Below are positions 55,673 to 64,000 of a stretch of 64,000 nt of DNA, in pieces. Every line of letters begins with the position of its first letter. The first letter of the stretch is position 1. Source of the stretch: JAGTVG01 sp963699805 (GTDB taxonomy: Bacteria > Bacteroidota > Bacteroidia > Cytophagales > Cyclobacteriaceae); NCBI GenBank assembly GCA_963699805.1, contig CAVOVH010000002.1, positions 448,807-512,806 of the forward strand, written 5' to 3'. The notes beneath the pieces are model-generated. The model saw only the letters and a list, made by a program, of their open reading frames with translations, made no database searches and had not been told where the DNA came from. Position numbers and translations under genes: made by a program.

Positions 55673-58600
55673 ATGGTAACTCTAACAATAAATAATCAGA
55701 AAATTGAAGTTGAAGAAGGAATCAATCTTTTAACAGCTATCGAGAGCACTGGGATCAAAGTTCCGACTTTATGTTATCATAAAGCCCTTCTTCCTTATGG
55801 TGCATGCAGACTCTGCGTTGTGGAGGTTCATGTCCCGGGTAGAAATTCATCATTGCAGACTTCCTGTTCGTATCCTGTTCAAAATGGAATAAATGTCTTT
55901 ACCGATACTGAAAGGATATTCAGAGCGAGAAAAGTTGTAGCTGAGTTGCTATTGGCAAGATGTCCCGGTTCTGAAAAGATTCAAAATATTGCGGCGGAAT
56001 ACGGGATCAAAGAACCGAGAATTAAAAGCAAAAATGACGATTGTATCCTTTGTGGCCTTTGTGTTCGCATGTGTGAACAGAGGATGGGCCGAAGTGCTAT
56101 CGAATTTACTGGCAGAGGACCAAGAAGAAAAGTGGAGACACCTTACGGCAAACATAATGAGGATTGCTGGACATGCGGTGCCTGTAATTATATCTGTCCG
56201 GTTGGTAAAAAAGTTCAAACCTTCACAACGGATAGAGCGCCTATTGGTATTCCGGATTCTTTTAATATGGGATTAAATGAAAGGACAGCTGTCAGTATTT
56301 TATATCCTCAGGCCATTCCAAATAAACCATCAATTGATAGCAACGTTTGTCTTCAATTAAATTATGGTGTATGTGGAATATGTCAGGATGTCTGTGAGGC
56401 AAAGGCTATCGATTATGAACAGAAGGAGACTAAGGTAGAATTGAATGTTGGGTCCATTGTATTATCATTCGGTTATGAAATATACGATGCTGCCAGAAAA
56501 AAAGAGCTTGGCTATGATCGTTTCCCGAACGTGGTTACTAGTCTGGAATTTGAAAGAATACTTTCCGCCAGTGGTCCCTGGGAGGGTAAAATATTAAGAC
56601 CTTCTGATTTAACAAAACCTAAAAAAATTGCATTTATTCAGTGTGTGGGTTCCCGGGATACGGAAAGTTCCTACTGTTCATCTGTCTGTTGTATGTATGC
56701 AACAAAAGAGGCTATCATTGCGAAAGAGCATGAACCTGATATAGAGTGTTATCTTTTTTACATTGATCTTCGTGCTTTTGGTAAAGGATTTGATGAGTAT
56801 TATGAAAGAGCTAAAAAGATAGGAATAAAATATATCCGTTGCCGGCCTTCAGATATCAAAGAAGTACCCCGGAATCATAATGTGAAATTTCAATATCAGG
56901 CAGAAGACGGTCAACTGTTAGTTGAGGAATTTGATATGATTGTTTTATCAGTTGGCCTAAAGCCCCCTAAAGACATTGAAAGAATAAGTGGCATAAGTGG
57001 AGTTGAGTTGAACGAATTTGGATTTTTGAATAGCCCTTCGTTAAATCCGGTTGAAACCAACAAGGAAGGAATCTATAAAACAGGTGTTATATCAGAACCC
57101 AAAGACATACCGGAAAGCGTGATGGAAGCAAGTGCGGCATCATCAAAAGTCATGGGAATCCTGTCAGAGGTTCGTGGAAGTTTAATTACAACGAAAGAGT
57201 TCCCTCCTGAGATTGATGTTAGTGATAAAGAACCAAGAATTGGTGTATTTGTATGTCATTGCGGTAAAAATATTGCCGGTGTAGTTAATGTCTCCAGCGT
57301 GGTTGAATATGCAAAGACACTCCCCGAAGTTGTATATGCTGAAAACAATCTATATACCTGTTCAAGTGATTCACAAATAAGAATTATTGAAAAGATTAAA
57401 GAATTTGACTTAAACAGGGTAGTTGTGGCATCCTGTTCTCCAAGAACTCATGAATCATTATTCCAGAGTACAATCAGGGAAGCAGGCCTGAATCCGTATT
57501 ATTTTGAGATGGCAAATATCAGGGATCAATGTTCCTGGGTCCATATGTTTGAGCCGGACAAAGCCACCGCAAAATCAAAAGACCTGGTAAGAATAGCATT
57601 AGCAAAAGCAAGGTTAAAGGAACCTTTGCAAAGAAAGACGATCCCTATCAATCAGAAAGCACTTGTAATAGGTGGTGGAATAAGTGGGATGTCAGCTAGT
57701 ATTGACCTGGCATCTGCAGGTTTTGATGTTTATTTAATTGAGAAAGAAAAAGAATTAGGTGGTAATCTGAGGAATATATACTTTTCTTTAAATGGGGAAA
57801 ATTATCCGGACTACTTAAAGGAATTGAATAACAAAATAAAGGATAATAAAAAAATTGAAGTATTAACATCTTGTGAAATAAATAGCGTGGAAGGATCCAT
57901 TGGTGATTTTAACACAAAAGTTACTTCAAATGGAAATCAAAAAGAGATAAAACATGGCGTGATTATAGTTGCCGCAGGAGCCAAAGAAAATAAACCAACG
58001 GAATATGATTATGGGAAGAATGACAAGGTCTTGACGCAAATTGAACTTGAAAGGATACTTTACAAAAATATCGATTCAAATTCCAAGGAATTAATGCAAA
58101 ATGAAAATGTATCCAAAATGAAGTCTGTAGTAATGATAAATTGCGTTGGTTCAAGAAATGAAGAAAGGCCGTATTGCAGCAGAATATGTTGCACGCAAGC
58201 AATTAAGAATGCTCTGGTTTTAAAAGAGATTAATCCGGGTATTAAGGTATTTATCCTTTATAGAGACATAAGAACATATGGATTTAAAGAGATTTACTAT
58301 AAAAAAGCAAGAGAGAAAGGCATCATCTTTATTCGTTACGACGAGGATAAAAAACCGGTTATCCAATCAAACAATGGCGTTCTAAAGATTTCTGTAGACG
58401 ATCCAGTTTTAAATAGAAATTTAATTTTTGATGCAGATATGCTTGTTCTGTCAACGGGTATAATTCCAAATGATGATAGTAAGCATCTTGCACAATTGTT
58501 AAAAGTTCCTTTAAATCAGAACGGATTTTTCCTGGAAGCTCATCTGAAACTGAGACCTGTTGAATTTGCGACCGAAGGGATCTTTTTAAGCGGATTGTCT

Positions 58601-58954
58601 CATTCACCGAAATCAATTGAGGAGAGTATTTCACAGGCAAGCGCAGCCGCCTCAAAAGCAATAACCATAATATCTAAAGATACTATAGAATTAGATGCTA
58701 CCATATCACATGTTGTTGATGAGAATTGTGACGGATGTGCCTACTGTATTGATCCGTGTCCCTATCATGCATTGACATTGCTGGAATATATGTATAATGG
58801 CTCAGTAAAGAAAACTGTTGAAACCAACGAGGCTTTATGTAAAGGTTGTGGTGTCTGCATGGCAACCTGTCCTAAGCAAGGCATTTTTGTTAGAAACTTT
58901 AAATTGGAACAGATAGCTGCACAAATTGAAGCAGCATTACAAACCGAAGAATAG
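55673..58954 (+). CDS. hdrA: NuoG/HydA-like N-terminus fused to a double HdrA module
   Basis: 1093 residues. N-terminal plant-type [2Fe-2S] domain (Cys34, Cys45, Cys48, Cys65) and two [4Fe-4S] motifs (CILCGLCVRMC, CWTCGACNYICP), as at the start of HydA, NuoG and FdhA. At about residue 205 it joins the middle of an HdrA module (ERTAVSILYPQAIPNKPSID, then CGICQDVCEAKAIDYEQ and KIAFIQCVGSRDTESSYC); the FAD-binding N-terminus of that module is absent here and is encoded at 49583 instead. A second, complete-looking HdrA part follows (GVFVCHCGKNIAGVVNVSS, LVIGGGISGMSASIDLAS, MINCVGSRNEERPYCSRICC) and ends with two [4Fe-4S] motifs (CDGCAYCIDPCP, CKGCGVCMATCP). Flavin-containing hub of the complex. 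Confidence 0.88.
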   Translation: MVTLTINNQKIEVEEGINLLTAIESTGIKVPTLCYHKALLPYGACRLCVVEVHVPGRNSSLQTSCSYPVQNGINVFTDTERIFRARKVVAELLLARCPGSEKIQNIAAEYGIKEPRIKSKNDDCILCGLCVRMCEQRMGRSAIEFTGRGPRRKVETPYGKHNEDCWTCGACNYICPVGKKVQTFTTDRAPIGIPDSFNMGLNERTAVSILYPQAIPNKPSIDSNVCLQLNYGVCGICQDVCEAKAIDYEQKETKVELNVGSIVLSFGYEIYDAARKKELGYDRFPNVVTSLEFERILSASGPWEGKILRPSDLTKPKKIAFIQCVGSRDTESSYCSSVCCMYATKEAIIAKEHEPDIECYLFYIDLRAFGKGFDEYYERAKKIGIKYIRCRPSDIKEVPRNHNVKFQYQAEDGQLLVEEFDMIVLSVGLKPPKDIERISGISGVELNEFGFLNSPSLNPVETNKEGIYKTGVISEPKDIPESVMEASAASSKVMGILSEVRGSLITTKEFPPEIDVSDKEPRIGVFVCHCGKNIAGVVNVSSVVEYAKTLPEVVYAENNLYTCSSDSQIRIIEKIKEFDLNRVVVASCSPRTHESLFQSTIREAGLNPYYFEMANIRDQCSWVHMFEPDKATAKSKDLVRIALAKARLKEPLQRKTIPINQKALVIGGGISGMSASIDLASAGFDVYLIEKEKELGGNLRNIYFSLNGENYPDYLKELNNKIKDNKKIEVLTSCEINSVEGSIGDFNTKVTSNGNQKEIKHGVIIVAAGAKENKPTEYDYGKNDKVLTQIELERILYKNIDSNSKELMQNENVSKMKSVVMINCVGSRNEERPYCSRICCTQAIKNALVLKEINPGIKVFILYRDIRTYGFKEIYYKKAREKGIIFIRYDEDKKPVIQSNNGVLKISVDDPVLNRNLIFDADMLVLSTGIIPNDDSKHLAQLLKVPLNQNGFFLEAHLKLRPVEFATEGIFLSGLSHSPKSIEESISQASAAASKAITIISKDTIELDATISHVVDENCDGCAYCIDPCPYHALTLLEYMYNGSVKKTVETNEALCKGCGVCMATCPKQGIFVRNFKLEQIAAQIEAALQTEE

Positions 58955-58958
58955 GAGG
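58953..58958 (+). promoter_or_regulatory. Strong Shine-Dalgarno of mvhD
   Basis: AGGAGG overlapping the hdrA stop codon, seven bases before ATG 58966. Confidence 0.75.
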
Positions 58959-58965
58959 ATAATCC

Positions 58966-59382
58966 ATGACTGATAATAATTTTAACCCGATCATTCTATC
59001 ACTTTGTTGTAATTGGTGTTCGTATGCAGGTGCAGATCTTGCAGGCATATCCAGATTACAATATTCGACAAATGTTCGCATAATCCGTGTTATGTGTTCT
59101 GGCATGGTTCATCCGAATTTGGTAATTGATGCATTAACCAAAGGCGCGGATGGGATCATTATTTGTGGTTGTCATTTAGGGGATTGTCATTACCTTGAGG
59201 GAAATAAAAAGGCGGAAAGCAGGGCGGAAGCAATAAAAATGATGTTACAGGATTTTGGTATTGAAGAGGAAAGATTCAGGATAGAATGGATCTCAGCTTC
59301 AGAAGGGCCAAGATTTGCCAGTGTAATGAATGAATTTACAAAGGAAATAAAAAATCTGGGACCGAGCCCATATAAGGTATAA
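58966..59382 (+). CDS. mvhD: F420-non-reducing-hydrogenase-type iron-sulfur subunit MvhD
   Basis: 138 residues. All MvhD cysteines are present: SLCCNWCSYAGADLAG, IRVMCSGMVHP and CGCHLGDCHYLEGN, giving the [2Fe-2S] site that connects the hydrogenase to HdrA. Later IEWISASEGPRFASVM is typical. It lies between the large HdrA gene and the hydrogenase genes, as expected for an Mvh-Hdr complex. Contrast with the divergent copy at 47639, which lacks the second ligand group. Confidence 0.92.
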   Translation: MTDNNFNPIILSLCCNWCSYAGADLAGISRLQYSTNVRIIRVMCSGMVHPNLVIDALTKGADGIIICGCHLGDCHYLEGNKKAESRAEAIKMMLQDFGIEEERFRIEWISASEGPRFASVMNEFTKEIKNLGPSPYKV

Positions 59383-59443
59383 CCACAAATTAAAAATAAC
59401 TTAAATGTTATTCATGAAATATTTGTTCGTAAAAAAAAATTTG

Positions 59444-59450
59444 AAAGGAG
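59444..59450 (+). promoter_or_regulatory. Strong Shine-Dalgarno of the 61-residue gene
   Basis: AAAGGAG four bases before ATG 59454; supports translation of this small gene. Confidence 0.7.
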
Positions 59451-59453
59451 AAT

Positions 59454-59639
59454 ATGGAAATCGTAAGAATTTTTGATGAAAAAAAGTTCATGTGGAATGG
59501 CAAAACATGCGCAAGCGAGTCTGAAGCACTCAGCATTATAGCAGAATATGAAAAAAATGGTTTTAATACCCGGATGATCCAAGAAGAAGATAAATATTTT
59601 CTATTTACGCGTAAGATCGTAACTGAAATTGTAAGTTGA
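59454..59639 (+). CDS. Small conserved-looking protein between mvhD and mvhG
   Basis: 61 residues, charged, no membrane segment: MEIVRIFDEKKFMWNGKTC, then ALSIIAEYEKNGFNTRMIQE and YFLFTRKIVTEIVS. The alternation of strands and one helix suggests a small alpha-beta fold, with a single cysteine (Cys19 region). I do not recognise the family. A strong Shine-Dalgarno, codon use like its neighbours and its place inside the hydrogenase operon argue that it is real, perhaps an assembly factor or small subunit. Confidence 0.65.
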   Translation: MEIVRIFDEKKFMWNGKTCASESEALSIIAEYEKNGFNTRMIQEEDKYFLFTRKIVTEIVS

Positions 59640-59677
59640 ACAACATTAATAAACTTATTTAATATAAATTTAAAAAT

Positions 59678-59684
59678 AAGGAGG
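59678..59684 (+). promoter_or_regulatory. Strong Shine-Dalgarno of mvhG
   Basis: AAGGAGG seven bases before ATG 59692, matching the anti-SD nearly fully. Confidence 0.75.
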
Positions 59685-59691
59685 AAAAATC

Positions 59692-60648
59692 ATGAGTTTA
59701 AAAATTGCAGAGGAATGGTTTGCAAATTGTGGCGGATGTGAGGTAACATTACTTGACATTGGCGAGCCACTGCTTGACCTATTACCTCAATTGGAATTTG
59801 TCCACATTCCTGTTTTGGCAGACCATAAATATTTTGGACAAACAGGAGAAAGAGACAAACTTGAAATCCCGGAGGCAGATGTTGGGATTATCTCAGGTAG
59901 TATCAGAAATGAAGAACATAAGGAAATTACCATTGAGATGAGAAATAAGTGTAAGACATTGATTGCCCTGGGAAGTTGCGCTTGTTATGGCGGAATACCT
60001 GCACTGGCCAATCAGTGGCAGTTACAGGATCTTTATGACAAAGTATACAGGGATTCCGTTTCAACTGACAGTGCCGATACACCAGATCAGGATATCCCAC
60101 CCCTGCTTGATAGAGTCTATGCTGTTGATGAAGTGGTGAAAGTAGACGTCTATATACCGGGATGTCCAACGGCCCCACAGATTATAGCTAAGGCATTGAC
60201 TGCATTGCTGGAAGGGAAACCATTTGAGCTTCCTGAAAGAAGCGTGTGTGATGACTGTCCGGTAACGCGTGAAAAGAAAGCAGTTGTTTCATTAAAAAGA
60301 CCTCTTGAAAACATAGTCGGTCCGGAAGAAGAATTGGTTGGTTCAAGATGTTTTATGGAAAAAGGATTCTTGTGTCTTGGACCTGTCACAAAAACAGGTT
60401 GCTACATGACGAGTGGTGAGGAACAGCCTCATATTCCGAGGTGTATAAAGGGAATGATGCCATGTAGAGGTTGTTTCGGACCTATCAGAAAAGGGGTTAA
60501 TCCGATGGTTGACATGATGGGAGCAATCTCATCGATCGGACTTAATGCCCAGGAGATTTCTGACAGGGCAGCTACCTTCAACAGATATGTTGGTGCTCAG
60601 GGAAGACTTAAGACCATTACCAAAGAGAATTTAATAAAAGAAGGATAA
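59692..60648 (+). CDS. mvhG: [NiFe] hydrogenase small subunit, MvhG-type (group 3)
   Basis: 318 residues, no Tat leader, as in cytosolic group 3 enzymes. Proximal cluster ligands are in ANCGGCEVTLLD (Cys13, Cys16), GSCACYGGIPA and VYIPGCPTAPQ; further clusters involve CDDCPVTREK, GCYMTSGEE and CIKGMMPCRGCFGP. It passes electrons from the Ni-Fe site to MvhD and HdrA. It is followed by mvhA with a 4-base gap. Confidence 0.93.
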   Translation: MSLKIAEEWFANCGGCEVTLLDIGEPLLDLLPQLEFVHIPVLADHKYFGQTGERDKLEIPEADVGIISGSIRNEEHKEITIEMRNKCKTLIALGSCACYGGIPALANQWQLQDLYDKVYRDSVSTDSADTPDQDIPPLLDRVYAVDEVVKVDVYIPGCPTAPQIIAKALTALLEGKPFELPERSVCDDCPVTREKKAVVSLKRPLENIVGPEEELVGSRCFMEKGFLCLGPVTKTGCYMTSGEEQPHIPRCIKGMMPCRGCFGPIRKGVNPMVDMMGAISSIGLNAQEISDRAATFNRYVGAQGRLKTITKENLIKEG

Positions 60649-60652
60649 AGAA

Positions 60653-62100
60653 ATGAAAAAAGTAGTAATACATCCGGCAACAAGACTGGAAGGCCATGCG
60701 AAAATCACAATATTACTTAATGATGAAGGAAATGTTGATGATGTGAAATTTCAGCAACTTGAACTGCGGGGTTTTGAAAAATTCTGCATTGGAAAACCAG
60801 TTGAAGAATTACCAAGAATTGTTACAAGTATTTGTGGTGTTTGTCCCTGGTCACATCATCTGGCATCCGCCAAAGCCAATGATGCAGTATTTGGGGTCCA
60901 GATACCATCAGCAGGAAGGAAACTAAGAGAACTATGCAATAGCATCGCATATTGCGAAGAGCATATATTACATTTCTATTTTCTGGCAGGTGCAGATTTT
61001 GTTATGGGACCCTGATGCTGATCCTTCGGTTAGAAATATTATTGGAATCGCACGGAAAATTCCCTGATATTGCAAAGAAAGTTGTCCGTTCAAGATGGCT
61101 CGGTGCAGAATTGCTTGACATTGTATCCGGAAAGTCTATACACCCGGTAACTGCAGTACCAGGTGGCTTCAGTAAACCGTTGACTGAAAAAGAAAGAGAT
61201 GATAGTTTTGACTTATGGCAGAAGAGGTCTTGGAATTTGCTAAATTCTCCATTGATTTTGCAAAAAATAGCATTTTCCCGGATTATCTTGATACAGTTAA
61301 ATCACTTGGTGTAATTAAAACAGGATTCCTGGGTACCGTAACCGAGGATGGGACACTTGACCTGTATGATGGTAAATTGAGAATGATGGACGCTGATGGG
61401 AAATATGAGGATTTCAGCTATGAGAACTATACTGATTATATTGGAGAACATATTGAACCCTGGACATATATGAAATTCCCATATATGAAAAAAGTGGGCA
61501 CGCTTTCAATGGATTTGGATAACCCGGTTGGAGTTTACCGCACAAATACACTCGCCCGATTAAATGTCTGTGATAAAATCAGAACACCGCTTGCACAGAA
61601 AGAATTAACGGAATATCAGAGAGAAATTTGGAAGACCGGTTCAGTTGACACTACTTTATCACTGGGCACGACTTATTGAATTACTTTATAATGCAGAATA
61701 TGCGATTCAGTTGTTAAATGATCCGGAAATTACTTCAAAGGATATAAGAGTACCTGTAAATCCAAGAGCAGCAAGAGGTATTGGCATTATAGAAGCACCG
61801 AGGGGAACTCTGATCCATGATTATGAAACTGATGCACAGGGATTGGTTACGAATGTAAATTTAATTGTTGGCACAACTCATAACAATGCTCCTATAAATA
61901 TGTCAGTTAAAAGAGCAGCAGTTGACCTGATCAAAGATGGAACGTATGATCAGGGAATGATCAACAAAATTGAAATGTGCTACAGGGCTTATGACCCCTG
62001 TCTTTCCTGTGCAACTCATAATCTTGACGGAAGATTTGCGATAAAGGTTGATATTGTAAATTATAAAGGTGAAGTTATAGATACTCTGCAAAATTTTTAA
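60653..62100 (+). CDS. mvhA: [NiFe] hydrogenase large subunit, MvhA-type (multiply frameshifted)
   Basis: Read across breaks the protein has ~480 residues and the normal order of motifs: RLEGHAKITI at the start, L1 SICGVCPWSHH (Cys61, Cys64), the middle WLGAELLDIVSGKSIHPVTA and ARGIGIIEAPRGTLIHDYET, and L2 YDPCLSCATH near the end, followed by a ~26-residue tail for maturation cleavage. The frame breaks at about 61010 (extra C; MGP to DADPSVRNIIG), 61060 (extra A in the AAAA run), 61215 (before MAEEVLEFA) and 61650 (before LYHWARLIELL). All Ni ligands are present, so either sequencing errors or very recent decay explains it. Confidence 0.85.
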
Positions 62101-62775
62101 ATAGGATTAAAAAATCTAATTTTTACTGACTTTCTTAATTGCTATAATAATTCCAATAGCGAATCTGCAAGTTGTATAGACGGATTAGATAAAAAAGAGT
62201 TTGCTCCAATTAGTAAAATAGAGGATGGGTATGCCTGTTTTAAAGATATTTTTGAAATTTGAGTGACAGGTTTTCTTAATTCAAAGCAGGTAAATAATTT
62301 CAAAATTCCAGATGTATCCGGTGCTAATGCCAACCTTAATTAAGGAATGAACAGGTATTTTTAAATCTGTTTTTAGCCGGAATTTGGAGTGATACTCAAA
62401 TAGTGTTATTTTAACCCGAAAAATTTATGAATTTTTCCTACCTGGCGGTAGGCAGGCGCCCTTATGGGCCGATGAAGCACAATTTCCTGATAATCAGCAA
62501 GATAAAAAATAATTAATAAATCTAAGCATTATTCCTATAGTCTGAAAACGGACTATTGAAATTGTACTTATCGAGGGTTAACCCCTGCTTTATCTAATTG
62601 AATATAAATCGGTTATATACTGTAAGATTTTTAGTCTCCTAGATAATTCATGAATAATCGGGGTTAAGCTGGCATCAAAGTCGAAGTCATTTTCAATTTT
62701 AATTATAAAAAGATTCTGGTTGGCAGCAGATTTGATGAAAGAAAATAATTTACTTTTACTCTTCCAGTTCAATTA
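62101..62775. other. Intergenic region between mvhA and the protease gene
   Basis: About 675 AT-rich bases. Short frames on the minus strand (62142-62333, 62590-62772) match nothing. A small hairpin CCTACC-TGGC-GGTAGG lies at 62437-62452. No RNA gene seen. Confidence 0.45.
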
Positions 62776-63288
62776 ATGGATAAACAAAATTTGAATACAG
62801 GTATTCCGGATATTCCTGAAAAGGATGTTCTTGTTTTAGGCTGTGGCAATATTCTATTAGGTGATGATGGTTTTGGCCCACGTGTAATAGAAGAATTACT
62901 TAAAAATTATTATTTTCCGGAGAATGTTGGTGTAATAAATGCGGGCACTAGTGTAAGAAATATATTATTTGATATTGCCCTCTCGGAAAAAAAACCAGGT
63001 AAAATTATCATTATTGATGCTTATGATGCAGGTAGACCGCCCGGTGAAATATTTGAAATTCCAATAGACGAAATTCCTCAAAAGAAGATTGATGATTTTT
63101 CAATGCATCAACTTCCAACCTCGAATCTATTAAAAGAATTAAAAGATTTTTGTAAAGTTGATGTAACAATTATTGCTTGCCAGGTAGAAAATATTCCAAC
63201 TGAAGTTTCTAGTGATATTTCAAGGAAATTATTAGATGCATTACCGGAAATTTGCAGAAGAATAGATGAACTAATAAATAATAGATAA
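62776..63288 (+). CDS. Hydrogenase maturation protease (HycI/HyaD family)
   Basis: 170 residues of the M52 family: VLVLGCGNILLGDDGFGPRV at the start, VINAGTS, IIIIDAYDAGRPPGE (Asp81/Asp84) and SMHQLPTSNLLKEL with the likely nickel-sensing His111. It should remove the C-terminal tail of MvhA after nickel insertion. Its presence at the end of the cluster supports MvhA being a real, matured [NiFe] enzyme. No hyp genes lie in the window, so these must be elsewhere. Confidence 0.9.
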   Translation: MDKQNLNTGIPDIPEKDVLVLGCGNILLGDDGFGPRVIEELLKNYYFPENVGVINAGTSVRNILFDIALSEKKPGKIIIIDAYDAGRPPGEIFEIPIDEIPQKKIDDFSMHQLPTSNLLKELKDFCKVDVTIIACQVENIPTEVSSDISRKLLDALPEICRRIDELINNR

Positions 63289-64000
63289 AGAAATTCTGTT
63301 GATTCACTCTTGTCAAAGCAGTCGTTCTAAATTTTTTATGTTACGAAAATTCCAAATTTAAGGACGCGGAACTCTCGGTTTTAGGCTCATATACGATTGT
63401 CGTCATTCCTGTCAGGTTATAGGGAAGGCTTTGAGCGAGAACGGGAATCCCCATTGCATTCTTATGGATTCCTAATAGTTCTCACTGCGATCGAACTTCA
63501 GGAATGACGATTCAATGAGGACCACCTCATTCAAATAACGTGAATTGATTATGTAATGAAAGAGGCCTCAGAAAAAATTGCTTCAATGATTATATGTATA
63601 CTATAATAAGTTGTCATAAGCCACCAGCTTTTGTACCGCATCCATGTTGATCACCTTCGTATAAGCCTAAATCAATTCCAGTATTTTCATCCCACCAGTG
63701 GCGGCGGTAATAAAGGTTATATTCGCGGGACCCATGGCCTTTTGAAGATCCATCACGAGTTTCGTCTGATGCCATCATCCGTCAGGATATCATACCAATT
63801 CCGAGTATATTTGTGCTATTTTCATATTTCCCCAAAAGAATTATTTCCAGGTCAAGATTTGCTTATACCCTTTTAACTTTATAGAAAAAAGCTAATTTTA
63901 ATTTTAAGGCGAATAACCGGGTTTATCATTTTTTCATCCTTATGGTAGCCGGAACGAGGTGAATCCGAATGATCCTTATCAAAAAGGACTCTGCCAGTTA
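63289..64000. other. Gene-poor right end
   Basis: No supported gene. A frame at 63631-63876 (plus) has no family resemblance. The opposite strand reads KAMGPANITFITAATGGMK near 63680-63750, which looks like a fragment of a real protein but is broken by a stop and cannot be assigned. It includes the inverted-repeat element at 63401-63509. Confidence 0.4.
63401..63509. repeat. MITE-like element with 11-bp inverted ends
   Basis: CGTCATTCCTG (63401-63411) and CAGGAATGACG (63499-63509) are exact inverted repeats around ~87 bases that contain further short complementary stretches (GGGAATCC, GGATTCC). No coding capacity. Confidence 0.6.

Noticed and set aside
63631..63876. 81-codon frame at the right end
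   Set aside because: No similarity; the opposite strand looks more protein-like but is broken, so neither is supported.

Overview
The window looks like chromosome of an uncultured, probably anaerobic Bacteroidota (Bacteroidales-like) bacterium. The reasons are a SusC/SusD pair followed by a Reg_prop hybrid sensor, MacB/FtsX-type permeases, many short lipoproteins with Bacteroidota-style leaders, a Fib_succ_major lipoprotein, many Tat-exported proteins and moderately AT-rich DNA. No tRNA, rRNA or CRISPR array was recognised.

Layout. 1-5.1 kb: two almost identical REP-RAYT mobile units flank a membrane-anchored five-haem cytochrome, and the second unit abuts IS3 and response-regulator debris. 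5.3-17.3 kb: ordinary accessory genes (ThuA-like protein, ABC permease, frameshifted aldo/keto reductase, beta-helix lipoprotein, Uup-type ABC-F ATPase, TapB-like protein, NTF2-like and Fib_succ_major lipoproteins). 18-31.3 kb: a SusC/SusD glycan or nutrient uptake locus, a 1547-residue hybrid sensor kinase that ends in a class III nucleotidyl cyclase instead of the usual AraC domain, a frameshifted exported beta-helix protein and a decayed cyclase gene. 31.4-46.2 kb: a catabolic-looking island with PhyH dioxygenase, beta-helix protein, three nitrilase-superfamily amidases, diheme cytochrome c, two amidohydrolases, an exported DegT-type aminotransferase, a beta-propeller lipoprotein, a DoxX-TIM-like fusion and an M55 D-aminopeptidase. 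Many of these carry Tat or lipoprotein signals; an IS3 remnant and an 8-bp minisatellite interrupt it.

46.4-63.3 kb is the most interesting part: a divergent rex regulator, several Rex-like operators, then a long collinear cluster encoding HdrC, HdrB, an HdrA(N-terminal)-NuoE fusion, a [2Fe-2S] protein, a NuoF/HydB flavoprotein, DRTGG, CBS-ATPase, PHP and ATPase regulatory proteins, a NuoG(N-terminal)-HdrA fusion, MvhD, MvhG, MvhA and a hydrogenase maturation protease. It reads as a Rex-controlled, NADH-linked electron-bifurcating [NiFe] hydrogenase-heterodisulfide reductase-like complex. The first HdrA module appears to have been cut in two, its N-terminal part fused to NuoE and the rest to a NuoG/HydA-type N-terminus, with a HydBC-type cassette and its usual regulatory genes between the two parts. 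Several start codons here have strong Shine-Dalgarno motifs, unusual for Bacteroidota, which suggests acquisition by transfer.

Many genes (aldo/keto reductase, susC, beta-helix protein, amidohydrolase, [2Fe-2S] protein, PHP, ATPase, mvhA) carry single-base frameshifts, several at short homopolymers. Domain order is otherwise intact, so sequencing or assembly error is as likely as real decay.
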